DNA of 64,000 nt from NCBI GenBank assembly GCA_036509255.1, contig DATCFY010000218.1:62001-126000 (forward strand), in the 5' to 3' direction. A program made the position numbers and the translations under genes. The notes under the pieces were generated by a model. That model saw only the letters and a program-made list of their open reading frames with translations, searched no databases and was not told where the DNA came from. Each line of letters starts with the position of its first letter. The first letter of the stretch is position 1. Of the stretch, positions 42,390 through 50,417 are shown one piece after another. This stretch comes from RYN-230 sp036509255 (GTDB lineage: Bacteria; Actinomycetota; Actinomycetes; Streptosporangiales; Streptosporangiaceae).

Positions 42390-43316
42390 ATGATCTGGAT
42401 CGCGGACCGTAACCGGGCGCAGGGCGAGCTGGTCGCGGAGACTCTCCGGGCCGCTGAGTCGGTACCGCGGGAGCGCAGCGCCATCATCGTCGGCGGCCTG
42501 CCGGGAGCCCCCAAGGATGCCGTGCTGGAGGGGCATGGCGTTGACCGGTCGCGGTACCTGACCATCAGCATTGATCGTGTCCTGGCCGCGATGGCGGCGG
42601 GCCGGCTCATCCCAGAGGTGGAAGGGCGGTCGCCGCTGGCGGCCGCTGACCTGGTCCACGCCGAGGCGCAGTATGTGGCCAAGCGGATCGCGCTGGCCGC
42701 GGTCAACGATGGCTGGAATGTCATCCTGGACGTCTCGCTGGCATCACGGCCGTCCGCTGAATCCTGGGCCTACGCACTGCGGTTCGCCGATTATGCCGTA
42801 ACGGCCATGCTCGCCGATATTAGCACTGAGGACTCAGTCGCCTATGCCCTCGCGGCTCAGCGGCGCGGCGAGGAGGAGCACAGGCACGGCCGCGGATACG
42901 GCGGGCGGCACATCCCCGCCGAGGCGATCAGGGCGCTGGACGGCCCGGCCGTCGCCGGGGCCTGGAACAGCATCCGGTGGGTCTCAGGAGCTGAGCCCGC
43001 CAGTGTGACGGCCGGGAGTCCCAGAGGCGGGGGGCTGCCCGGCGGCGCCGTGGCCGCCATGATCAGCGCCTACCAGCGCGGCCAGCTGGGCCTGGAAGGG
43101 CTGGGACTGGAATTCCGTGTCCGCCGGTGGCCCACGGTGCCGTCAGCCTGCCCGCCCGGGCTCGGCCAGGCCCGGGCCGCGATCGACGATCTCGAGCCAT
43201 ATGTTCCCGGCTCGTTCGACGATGTCGTCCTCGCTTATGACCTGGGCCGGCTGTCGGACAAGGAGTATGAGTTCCTGGCTGAGTCGGCGGCAGTCTCCGC
43301 CCCCGATAATCCGTGA
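42390..43316 (+). CDS. Zeta-toxin-like P-loop protein with degenerate Walker A
   Basis: 308 residues starting at ATG 42390 behind CTGAGGA. The layout recalls zeta-toxin/UDP-GlcNAc kinases: N-terminal helix (RAQGELVAETLRAAE), a P-loop region, LVHAEAQYVAKRIALAAVNDGWNVILDVSLAS, SWAYALRFADYAVTAMLADISTEDSVAYALAAQRRGEEE and GGRHIPAEAIRAL. The P-loop should be GxPGAGK(S/T); here it is GGLPGAPKDAV (about residues 34-44), so the second Gly is Pro and the Ser/Thr that binds Mg is Asp. ATP use is therefore doubtful. The C-terminal 80 residues (ISAYQRGQLGLEGL...YDLGRLSDKEYEFLAESA) are not part of the kinase. No epsilon antitoxin gene is adjacent. Confidence 0.6.
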   Translation: MIWIADRNRAQGELVAETLRAAESVPRERSAIIVGGLPGAPKDAVLEGHGVDRSRYLTISIDRVLAAMAAGRLIPEVEGRSPLAAADLVHAEAQYVAKRIALAAVNDGWNVILDVSLASRPSAESWAYALRFADYAVTAMLADISTEDSVAYALAAQRRGEEEHRHGRGYGGRHIPAEAIRALDGPAVAGAWNSIRWVSGAEPASVTAGSPRGGGLPGGAVAAMISAYQRGQLGLEGLGLEFRVRRWPTVPSACPPGLGQARAAIDDLEPYVPGSFDDVVLAYDLGRLSDKEYEFLAESAAVSAPDNP

Positions 43317-43409
43317 CCCGGGCAGTGCGGCGGCGCGGGCGGGCGTCTTTCCAGCATCAGCGGGGTGCCAGCCCTGGACAAGCTGCTGGCCGAGCAGGAC
43401 CTGCCGTTT

Positions 43410-45473
43410 CTACTGGCGGGATAGCACCCGGGTGACCCCCGCGGCAATGGTTGTGGCGAGGATCCATCCTGCCGCGATGAGCGATGCTGCGAGCCAGTGG
43501 TGCCACCCGAGGGGATTGAAAGCGGTGCGTTGCCCGAACCCTGCGATGGGGAGCAGCAGGTCGAGCGCGTAAAGAAATGGATTGAACTCTGGCGCCTGGG
43601 TCTGGTCGAGTGGCGCTGGGTGGTCGGCAGCGAAAGCGGCAGTGCCGATCGCCAGCAGCACGGCCAGCCAGAGAGCCGCGCGTTGCGGACGGTACCCGTA
43701 TCCCACGATGCAGTCCTGCAGGTAGCCCCAGATCTGCGACGGTGCGGAGAGCGTGCGTCGGCGCCTGCGCTGCTTGGCCAGCAGGACCGTGCGGGCATCA
43801 CTGTCGTGTCCCATCCTGCGGTAAACAGCCGCCAGCTGCTCGTAGGGCTGAGGCTGGTAGCTGCCGGAGTCCCGGGCAATCCAGGGGAGGCGGGCGGCTG
43901 CGGGCAGGGGAGACGCCGCAGTCGTATAGGTGAATCCGTCCAACCGGACCGTGGCTGGCCACCGGCCAGGATCGTCGTGCAGTACCTCGACTGAAGCGTG
44001 CTGCAGATCCAGGATCCCCGTGATCGTGGTGCGGGCGTCTGTCCGCAGCGCCGTCGCCCGGACGAAACGCAGGTCGAGCCCGGCGCGGATAGCGGCCGCC
44101 TCGAAGGACAGCTCGCGGTTTATCCGTGCGTGGACCATGCTGACCGGCCCGTCGGCGATGAATTGGCCATCGCAGCTGACCCCCCCGCCCACGGTCATGC
44201 CTTCCGCATTCAACGTCCGCCCTGATGAGTTTGAAAGCCGGGCTGCCGTGAGGTGCAGGCCGGAGCCGATGCGTGCGTCCACGAGACGGATTTCGCCCTG
44301 CGCCATGAAATCCGAGCCGCAGAAGAATCTCCCGGTCATCTCGAGGCGGTCCCCGAGCAGGGCCACCCCGCCGGGATTGAGCAGGCGTGCGCCGGTGAAG
44401 TTCGCGGAGCCCTGGATCCGCGCTCCGCCGATCTGGACCTCGCCGTGGGCGGCGAAGTTCTCCATGGCGTAGAGGCCGCTGTCGATCACGGTTCGGCCTG
44501 CGTTCAGCGCGATTCCGGAGGGATTGCGCAGCGTAGCGCCGTTAAGGCTGAGCCCGCCGCGGATGGTGGCACCCCGTAGCAGAACCTGGCCGTCGGCGGT
44601 GAATCCGCGGTTCAGCGCCAGTTCACCGTCGACGGTGACCCGCTCGGCCGCCAGCGCGACCTTCCCTGGATTTCGTAATGACGCGCCGGACATGGTGACC
44701 CCGCGGCCGATCTGGGCATCGGGGAAGCGGACCCCGCCGTCGGCGGTGAAGCCCTCCTGGCAGAAGACACCCCGCTGGACGATCACCCCATCCGCCGTGA
44801 GTGCCTGGCCTCCGGGATGGGACAGGTGCGCCCGGTCCAGCACCAGTCTTCCGCCTATGTGGGCGCCGGCCAGTACGCATTCGCCGTGGGCCGTCATGCC
44901 CACACAGACCAGCTCACGTTCGACCGTCAGGCTCACAGCCTTCAGCGCCGGATCACCGCGCAGTTCCGCCCCGGTGAGGGAAAGGATTCCGCTCACGTGC
45001 GTGCCGGTCAGGTCAACGCGGTCACGGAAACGGCATCTGTCCAGCAACAGCAAGCCATTGACCTGGGCATCTGGCATTTCCAACCCTGGCAGGCACGAGC
45101 CGGACAGGCTGACCCGCCGAAGCTGCGCTCCAGCCAGCCGAGGCTCCTCGTCCCAGAAGCAGCCCCGGAGCGAGGCGGCGTAGTTAACCTCGGCGAACGA
45201 CAAATCCAGCTGGCCGGTGATCCGGGCGCCTGACAGCCGCACCGCGGGTACCCGCCCGGGCTCGACCGCTCGCGCCCCCAGCAGCAAGGCCGAGATCAGG
45301 TCAGCCCGGACGGACCGTTCCGGCCCCCATCCGGCGCCGTCGGCCGGGTCATCCGGCACGCCGCCATCCGGCCGCAGATCGACCGATCCGGCCTGCGGGA
45401 ACGCTTCCCAGAGCTCGGCCTCGGCAGCCGAGAGATCCGTGACGTCCACTGGCGGCTCCAGGAGCGGATGCAC
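43410..45473 (-). CDS. Repeat (beta-helix-like) membrane protein with five exact 49-residue repeats
   Basis: 687 residues. Residues 197-441 are five consecutive 49-residue repeats with no length change. Their consensus is G-x-V-x-L-x-G-A-x-I-G-x-G-L-x-L-x-G-A-x-L-x-N-P-G-x-x-A-L..., then a second half ending GFTADG. Diverged copies flank them (from about 151 and after 441). The A-x-(I/L)-x-G pattern is pentapeptide/right-handed beta-helix-like. The C-terminus has a helical linker (YEQLAAVYRRMGHDSDARTVLLAKQRRRRR) and two or three transmembrane segments (AALWLAVLLAIGTAAFAA, HHWLAASLIAAGWILATTIAAGV). Homologues in streptomycetes are often labelled membrane-associated oxidoreductase, but I see no redox motif. 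Function unknown. Confidence 0.75.
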   Translation of the reverse strand: MHPLLEPPVDVTDLSAAEAELWEAFPQAGSVDLRPDGGVPDDPADGAGWGPERSVRADLISALLLGARAVEPGRVPAVRLSGARITGQLDLSFAEVNYAASLRGCFWDEEPRLAGAQLRRVSLSGSCLPGLEMPDAQVNGLLLLDRCRFRDRVDLTGTHVSGILSLTGAELRGDPALKAVSLTVERELVCVGMTAHGECVLAGAHIGGRLVLDRAHLSHPGGQALTADGVIVQRGVFCQEGFTADGGVRFPDAQIGRGVTMSGASLRNPGKVALAAERVTVDGELALNRGFTADGQVLLRGATIRGGLSLNGATLRNPSGIALNAGRTVIDSGLYAMENFAAHGEVQIGGARIQGSANFTGARLLNPGGVALLGDRLEMTGRFFCGSDFMAQGEIRLVDARIGSGLHLTAARLSNSSGRTLNAEGMTVGGGVSCDGQFIADGPVSMVHARINRELSFEAAAIRAGLDLRFVRATALRTDARTTITGILDLQHASVEVLHDDPGRWPATVRLDGFTYTTAASPLPAAARLPWIARDSGSYQPQPYEQLAAVYRRMGHDSDARTVLLAKQRRRRRTLSAPSQIWGYLQDCIVGYGYRPQRAALWLAVLLAIGTAAFAADHPAPLDQTQAPEFNPFLYALDLLLPIAGFGQRTAFNPLGWHHWLAASLIAAGWILATTIAAGVTRVLSRQ

Positions 45474-45594
45474 CCGTACACATCCCCGCCCGAGGCCAGT
45501 GGGGAAACGAGGTGAGGAAGAACTACGTTACAAGCGATCTTGGTTCAGTTCGGCGCACCGGGCAAGCGGCACCGGCTACGCAATGGCTTCCGGG

Positions 45595-45867
45595 TCAGCG
45601 GCGCGGCCGGTCCGGGGGCCGGCGGGGGCGGGTCTTGAGCAGCGCCAGGGCGGCGATGAGGGTGAACGTGACGATGTTGGCGGCGAACACGGCGGGCTGT
45701 GCGGCGAGCAGGCCGTAGGCCAGCCAGCCGAGGACCCCCGTGGCGAAAACGCCCAGGTAGGTATAGGAGATGTCGTCGGCGCGGCCACGGCGCCAGGTCC
45801 GCAGCAGCTGGGGGAGCCACGCGCCGGTCGTGAGCAGGCCGGACAGGAGTCCGAGCGTAATGATCAT
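45595..45867 (-). CDS. SemiSWEET-type PQ-loop sugar transporter
   Basis: 90 residues with three transmembrane helices, the size of bacterial SemiSWEETs, which dimerise into a sugar uniporter. The PQ motif lies in helix 1: GLLSGLLTTGAWLPQLLRTWRRGRADDIS, followed by TYLGVFATGVLGWLAYGLLA and AANIVTFTLIAALALLK. The tail is Arg/Pro-rich. The ATG overlaps the stop of the upstream LacI gene (ATGA), so repressor and transporter are one unit and the transported sugar is probably the repressor's ligand. Confidence 0.87.
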   Translation of the reverse strand: MIITLGLLSGLLTTGAWLPQLLRTWRRGRADDISYTYLGVFATGVLGWLAYGLLAAQPAVFAANIVTFTLIAALALLKTRPRRPPDRPRR

Positions 45868-46946
45868 GGCGGCTCAGGCGCGCGAACGGTACTGGCCCGG
45901 ATGATCAGCCGGGTCGGATGGACCAGCCCGGTCCCGGTGCCCGGGGCGATCAGCCGGCAGGCGCAGTCCTGGCCCTGCTGGTAAAGGTCCTGGTGGACGG
46001 TGGTCAGCGGGGGAACCGCCCGCCCGGACTCCTCGATGTCGTCAAAGCCGGTTACCGCCAGGTCGCGGGGAACGTCCAGGCCGAGTTCGCGGGCTGCTTG
46101 CAGCACTCCGAGCGCCAGCACATCGGTGCTGGCCAGCACCGCAGTGGGGCGTTCCGGGCCGGGCGGGCTGAGCAGGACGCGTCCCGCGGCGCTCCCGTCG
46201 GCGACACTGTGGCCGGGCTGCTCCCACACCCGGACGGCCGAGGGTGGCAGGCCTGCTTCCGCGGCGGCACGCTGGTAGCCCAGCAGCCGCAGGCGGAACA
46301 CCTCATAGCGGGCGCTGGCCTGCCTGGCCTGGTCGGCCCACCCGGTAAACCCGTCGGGATGCAGCCGCCAGGTCACGACGCCCAGCCTGCGATGACCGAG
46401 GTCGATGAGGTGGCGGGCGGCGGCCGCGGCGGCGGCATCGTTGTCGATCGTGACACAGTCCGCTCCCGCGGTGGCGGGTCCGCCGGACACCACCGTGGGC
46501 AGCCTGCGGCGCAGGGCCGCTGCCAGGGCCGGGTCATCGTCGGCCGGGGAATGGGCGATCAGCCCGTCGACGGCCGCGTCCCGGACCAGCCGCTCCGCGG
46601 TCTCCGCGGCGGCCGGGATGAGCTGCAGCGCCAGGCCGGCGGCGGCCGTCGCGGCGGTCACGCCATGCAGGAAGGAGACGGTACCCGGATCCCCGAACGC
46701 GTACGGCAGCGCCTCGGTGAGCAGCACCCCGAGCACGTCACTTCGGCCTCTCTTCAGTGCCCGCCCGGCTGCGCTGGGGCCGCCGTAGCCCAGTACTTCC
46801 GCGGTCGCGAGCACCCGCTGCCGGAGTTCCGCCGACAGCTGGTCAGGGTGGTTGTAGGCGTTGGACACCGTCATCCGGCTCACCCCGCACCGGGCCGCCA
46901 CCTCAGCGAGCGTCACCCGCGCCCGGTCCCGCATCTCATCGCCCAC
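45864..46946 (-). CDS. LacI-family transcriptional regulator
   Basis: 360 residues. LacI-type HTH with hinge: RVTLAEVAARCGVSRMTVSNAYNHPDQLSAELRQRVLATAEVLGY, then a periplasmic-binding-protein-like sugar domain (VLGVLLTEALPYAFGDPGTVSFLHGV, DGLIAHSPADDDP, VTIDNDAAAAAAARHLIDLGHRRLGVVTW, AVLASTDVLALGVLQAARELGLDVPRDLAVTGFDDIEES). Starts at GTG 46946 (ATG 46934 possible), with no Shine-Dalgarno, so the transcript may be leaderless. A perfect 11-bp inverted repeat lies 8-36 bp upstream, fitting autorepression. Co-transcribed with the SemiSWEET gene. Confidence 0.92.
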   Translation of the reverse strand: MGDEMRDRARVTLAEVAARCGVSRMTVSNAYNHPDQLSAELRQRVLATAEVLGYGGPSAAGRALKRGRSDVLGVLLTEALPYAFGDPGTVSFLHGVTAATAAAGLALQLIPAAAETAERLVRDAAVDGLIAHSPADDDPALAAALRRRLPTVVSGGPATAGADCVTIDNDAAAAAAARHLIDLGHRRLGVVTWRLHPDGFTGWADQARQASARYEVFRLRLLGYQRAAAEAGLPPSAVRVWEQPGHSVADGSAAGRVLLSPPGPERPTAVLASTDVLALGVLQAARELGLDVPRDLAVTGFDDIEESGRAVPPLTTVHQDLYQQGQDCACRLIAPGTGTGLVHPTRLIIRASTVRAPEPP

Positions 46947-46953
46947 AACATGA

Positions 46954-46982
46954 CTTTACCGATAAAGACTGTATCGGTAAAG
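46954..46982. promoter_or_regulatory. Perfect 11-bp inverted repeat: probable LacI operator
   Basis: ctttaccgata (46954-46964) and tatcggtaaag (46972-46982) are exact reverse complements separated by 7 bp, directly upstream of the LacI start. The TTTACCGATAAA half also shows the internal dyad usual for LacI-family sites. Confidence 0.8.
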
Positions 46983-47079
46983 CCGTTAGGGAAGGTAGTC
47001 AGGCCCCTTGGCGCGGATCGGGCGGTGGAGCATGCATCGCACGAGGACCACCAGGTGTACCGGCGCTAGCCTGGCGGGC

Positions 47080-47358
47080 ATGACGGCGGCGAGCGACAGC
47101 GGGTTCCCGGGCCACGTGCGAGCCCTCACCCAGGGGGACGTGCCCGCGTTAGTAGGGCTGACCCGTGATCGCGGGTGGAAGGCCGGGGAGGCGATGTGGC
47201 GGCTGGTCCTCGAGGCCGGTGACGGCTACGGCATCGACGCCCCCGATGGCGGGCTGGCGGGTGCGGTGGCCCTCGCCCGGTACCCGCCCGGCCTGGCGGT
47301 GATCGGCATGGGAGAGCGAGACCAGATCTACGCCCTCGTGATGCAGGCGCTGGGCTGA
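47080..47358 (+). pseudogene. GNAT acetyltransferase, 3'-truncated remnant
   Basis: From ATG 47080 the frame reads VRALTQGDVPALVGLTRDRGWKAGEAMWRLVLEAGDGYGIDAPDGGLAGAVALARYPPGLAVIGM. This is the N-terminal half of a tandem-type GNAT enzyme up to strand beta-4. The acetyl-CoA-binding V-x-x-x-x-R-G-x-G-x-x-L motif should follow immediately; instead 15 unrelated residues lead to TGA 47358. Methyltransferase sequence begins about 20 bp later, as if a deletion joined the two genes. Confidence 0.7.
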
Positions 47359-47359
47359 C

Positions 47360-47679
47360 CCTTTCCGGCTTCCCCGCGCAGCCGACATCGCCGATCTGGG
47401 CTGCGGCCCGGCCCGCGATGGTGCGGCGTTCGCGGACGCGGGGCATCGCGTCACCGGCATCGACCGCTCGGCGGGCATGCTGGCCATCGCGGCGAGGGCG
47501 CTCCCCGGCCGTGCGGTCCAGGCCGGCCTGCGTGCCTGCCGCTCACCGGCGGGAGCCTGGATGGGATCTGGTGCTGCGCGGCGCTGCTGCACGTGCCTCT
47601 GGACGAGACCATGACGGTCCTAGGCGAGATGCGCCGCGTTCTGCGCCGCGGCGGCCATCTGGCGCTGGTCACCGCGTGA
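47360..47679 (+). pseudogene. SAM-dependent methyltransferase, 5'-truncated and frameshifted remnant
   Basis: Starting near 47381 one frame gives ADIADLGCGPARDGAAFADAGHRVTGIDRSAGMLAIAARALPG, the SAM-binding motif I and acidic loop of class I methyltransferases. Near 47520-47536 the reading shifts to another frame: LPLTGGSLDGIWCCAALLHVPLDETMTVLGEMRRVLRRGGHLALVTA to TGA 47679. There is no start codon with homologous N-terminus. Both the missing 5' end and the frameshift mark it as dead. Confidence 0.75.
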
Positions 47680-47751
47680 CCCTCATCTGCGGCGATCACG
47701 CCGGAGGGCCGGACCGCGTGCCGTGTCGGAGGGGCACGGCAAGATGGGATT

Positions 47752-48504
47752 GTGGCCAGCAGCGAGAATGCGGGGTGGGAGGGAGACGATCGCGCGGTCC
47801 GCGTGATCCGCCCCGATCCGGGCATCCGGGTCGACACCTCCAGGTGGCCAGCCACGGTCCCGGCGGTGGAACAGCTGCTCTGCGAGGGCCTGGAACTGCC
47901 CGCCGGGCTGACCGTGCTGGTGGGGGAGAACGGTTCCGGGAAATCCACCGTCATGGAGCTGCTGGCCGAGGCGTGCGGGTTCAACCCGCAGGGCGGCTCG
48001 GCCCAGGCCCAGCTGTTCCGTCTCAGGGACAGCGAACCGGGGGCCGGCGCGCAGCTGATCGTCGAGCGCGGTCCTCTCCGGCCCCGCTGGTCTTACTTCC
48101 TCCGCGCGGACACCATGCACAGCCTCTACACCTATCTGGAAGAGCACCCTGGGCGGGCCCCGGAGCGCTTCCATGAGCTGAGCCACGGGGAGGGTTTCCT
48201 GGAGATCCTGCGCACCAGGGTCAACCAGCCGGGGTTCTACCTGATGGACGAGCCGGACGCGCCGCTGTCGTTCACGGCCAGCCTCGGGCTGGCCGGCCTG
48301 CTGCACGACCTGGCCGCTGAAGGGTCGCAGGCTGTCGTGGCCACCCACTCGCCGATCGTCGCCGCTGTTCCCGGCGCGGCCATCTGGGAGCTAGGCGACT
48401 GGGGCATCCGCACGTCCCGGTGGGAGGACCTGCATATTGTCGGCGCCTGGCGCGGGTTCCTGGCCGACCCGGGCGCCTACTTCCGGCACCTGCTCAGCGA
48501 CTGA
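47752..48504 (+). CDS. Small AAA/ABC-type ATPase
   Basis: 250 residues from GTG 47752. Walker A VGENGSGKSTVMELLAEA, a degenerate signature ELSHGEGFLEILRTR, Walker B GFYLMDEPDAPLS and switch VVATHSPIVAA identify a stand-alone ATPase of the AAA_21/AAA_23 type related to ABC and SMC heads. No coiled coil is present and the length is too short for SMC/Rad50. No nuclease or transporter gene sits beside it, so a defence or transport role cannot be argued. Confidence 0.85.
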   Translation: MASSENAGWEGDDRAVRVIRPDPGIRVDTSRWPATVPAVEQLLCEGLELPAGLTVLVGENGSGKSTVMELLAEACGFNPQGGSAQAQLFRLRDSEPGAGAQLIVERGPLRPRWSYFLRADTMHSLYTYLEEHPGRAPERFHELSHGEGFLEILRTRVNQPGFYLMDEPDAPLSFTASLGLAGLLHDLAAEGSQAVVATHSPIVAAVPGAAIWELGDWGIRTSRWEDLHIVGAWRGFLADPGAYFRHLLSD

Positions 48505-48578
48505 TCCCGGCGCCTCCCAGGCCGCGCGCCGGAATCAGGACATGGAACGCGGCTCGGCCGTGGTCTAGCGTGGCGATT

Positions 48579-49193
48579 ATGGACGACGCGTCGATCCGGG
48601 TGTCGGATGCCGAACGCGAGCAGGCCGTGGTTGTGCTCCGCGAGCACCTGCTCGCGGGCCGCCTCACGCTGGACGAATTCTCCGAACGGGTTGAGGCGGC
48701 CCTCCAGGCCCGGGTGGGTAGCGAACTGGCGCGTGTCCAGGAAGACCTGCCCGCCGTGCCCTCCCGCATCTCCCGTCCCGGCCGCAAGCCAGCGCGCTTC
48801 ACTACCGCGCTGCTCGGTCATGTCGCGCGGCGCGGACCGTTGCGGCTGCGCCGGTGGACCCTCGCCACCAGCGCTCTCGGCGACCTGGACCTGGATCTGC
48901 GCGAAGCCACCATCGACGGGCCGCAGACCGCCGTAACCGTCCTCGTGGCTCTCGGTAACGCGGATATATACGTGCCGGAAGGCGTGAGCGTCGACGTCAG
49001 CGGGCTGACCATCTTCGGTCACCGCCGCGAGTGGGGCCGCGATACCGGCCGCCCGGACGCCCCGGTGGTGCGGGTCCGCGTTCTCGGCTGGTTCGGGACC
49101 GTGGATGTCTGGCGCGTGCCGCACGACATGCGCGGGAGCTACAGCGATATCTTCCGGCAGCTCGAAGAGCGTCAGCGTCAGCTGCCCGGCTGA
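48579..49193 (+). CDS. DUF1707 / LiaF-like C-terminal domain protein
   Basis: 204 residues from ATG 48579. The N-terminal DUF1707 (SHOCT-like) domain is IRVSDAEREQAVVVLREHLLAGRLTLDEFSERVEAALQARVGSEL. The C-terminal part (TLATSALGDLDLDLREATIDG, VTVLVALGNADIYVPEGVSVDVSGLTIFG, VRVRVLGWFGTVDVWRVP) is the beta-helical domain shared with LiaF-like cell-wall-stress proteins. No membrane segment is seen. Actinomycetes have many such proteins of unclear role, often near two-component systems. Convergent to the FMN oxidase gene with a 16-bp overlap. Confidence 0.85.
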   Translation: MDDASIRVSDAEREQAVVVLREHLLAGRLTLDEFSERVEAALQARVGSELARVQEDLPAVPSRISRPGRKPARFTTALLGHVARRGPLRLRRWTLATSALGDLDLDLREATIDGPQTAVTVLVALGNADIYVPEGVSVDVSGLTIFGHRREWGRDTGRPDAPVVRVRVLGWFGTVDVWRVPHDMRGSYSDIFRQLEERQRQLPG

Positions 49194-50401
49194 TACCACC
49201 CTGGTCGGGCCGCCCGGAGCAGGGACCGGTCGAGGTCCGCGAGGGTCGCCGCGCCGCACAGGGACATGGTGGTCCGCAGTTCGTCGCCGAGGATGTCGAT
49301 CGCGTGCCGGACCCCCGCCTCCCCGGCCGCTGCGAGCCCGTAAAGATGAGCGCGGCCGACCAGGACCGCCCGGGCGCCGAGCGCCAGGGCGGTGACGATG
49401 TCGCTGCCCCGCCGGATCCCCGAATCGAAGAGCACCTCGACCCGGTCCCCGACCGCGTCGGCGATGCCGGGCAGGGCCTCGAGGGCCGCGGGGACGTGAT
49501 CCAGCTGCCGTCCGCCGTGGTTGGAGACGATGACGGCGTCGGCTCCGGCGTCGGCGGCCCGCCGGGCGTCGTCGGGACTCAGCACGCCCTTCAGGGCGAT
49601 GGGGCCGTCCCACTCCTGGCGGATCCAGCCGAGATCCGCCCAGCCCACCGTGCCGTCGAACATCTCGCTGAGCCGTTGCCGGGAGGTCGGCCCGTTCATC
49701 GAGAGGTTGGGGAACCCCAGCGCCGGCGAGGTCAGGAAGTGCCAGGCCCAGGCAGGGTGGCGGGCGCCGTTGGCGACCGTGCGCAGCGTCAGCTCCGGGG
49801 TGGGCAGCACGATGCCGTGCCGCAGCTCGCGTTCCCGTTTGGAGCGCACGGCGGTGTCGGCGGTCAGCAGGAGAGCCTGGTACCCGGCCACCCGGGCCTG
49901 CGCGATCAGCTTCCTGGCGGCGGACCGGTCGCCCCAGAGGTAGAGCTGGAACCACAGCGGGCTGCCCTGGGCGGCGCCGGCGATGGCTTCGAGCGACTGC
50001 GTGGCGAGCGTCGAGACACCGTAGGGCAGCCCGGCCTGGCTGGCCGCGCGTGCCACCGCGAGCTCACCGTCGTGATGGAACATCCGCGGCGAGCCGACCG
50101 GCGAGAGGGCGAGTGGCAGCGGGATCCGCGTGCCCAGGACCGTCGTGGACGTATCCGGTCGGCTGACATCCCGCAGGACCCGGGGAACCAGTTCCACCTC
50201 GCTGAACGCCGCGCGGTTACGGCGCAGCGTCCACTCGTCCTCGCCGCCGCCCTCGAGATAGCCGACCGCGGCGGCGGGCAGCCGCAGCCGGGCCAGGCGG
50301 CGAAGGTCGCCGATGCTGTAACAGCGGGCCAGGGCCCGCACGCCGTACGGCGCGTCGCCCCGGGCGACGCGGACGAGCTCACGGATCTCGGACAGGTTCA
50401 C
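49178..50401 (-). CDS. FMN-dependent alpha-hydroxy-acid oxidizing enzyme
   Basis: TIM-barrel flavoenzyme of the lactate/glycolate oxidase family, 407 residues. Marks are YSIGDLRRLARLRLPAAAVGYLEGGGEDEWT, LALSPVGSPRMFHHDGELAVARAASQAGLPYGVSTLATQSLE, PLWFQLYLW, PIALKGVLSPDDARRAADAGADAVIVSNHGGRQLDHVPAALEALP (catalytic His and substrate Arg) and LFDSGIRRGSDIVTALALGARAVLVGRAHLYGLAAAGEAGV. It could be a lactate 2-monooxygenase, L-lactate dehydrogenase or another 2-hydroxyacid oxidase; the active site alone does not decide. Upstream on the same strand is a 4-TM protein gene (16 bp gap). Confidence 0.88.
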   Translation of the reverse strand: MNLSEIRELVRVARGDAPYGVRALARCYSIGDLRRLARLRLPAAAVGYLEGGGEDEWTLRRNRAAFSEVELVPRVLRDVSRPDTSTTVLGTRIPLPLALSPVGSPRMFHHDGELAVARAASQAGLPYGVSTLATQSLEAIAGAAQGSPLWFQLYLWGDRSAARKLIAQARVAGYQALLLTADTAVRSKRERELRHGIVLPTPELTLRTVANGARHPAWAWHFLTSPALGFPNLSMNGPTSRQRLSEMFDGTVGWADLGWIRQEWDGPIALKGVLSPDDARRAADAGADAVIVSNHGGRQLDHVPAALEALPGIADAVGDRVEVLFDSGIRRGSDIVTALALGARAVLVGRAHLYGLAAAGEAGVRHAIDILGDELRTTMSLCGAATLADLDRSLLRAARPGWYQPGS

Positions 50402-50417
50402 GACGAACGTCCCCTCG

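Noticed and set aside
43353..43427. In-frame continuation after the zeta-like gene's stop (SGVPALDKLLAEQDLPFLLAG)
   Set aside because: It looks protein-like but is only about 20 codons, has no start of its own and no homology I can name; possibly a lost C-terminus.
47752..48504. Single-gene defence ATPase system
   Set aside because: The ATPase is genuine, but there is no nuclease, toxin or other defence partner around it; flanks are gene remnants and a DUF1707 gene.
49178..50401. Mycofactocin-related MftD flavoprotein
   Set aside because: The N-terminal region and general sequence fit ordinary hydroxyacid oxidases, and no other mycofactocin gene is nearby.
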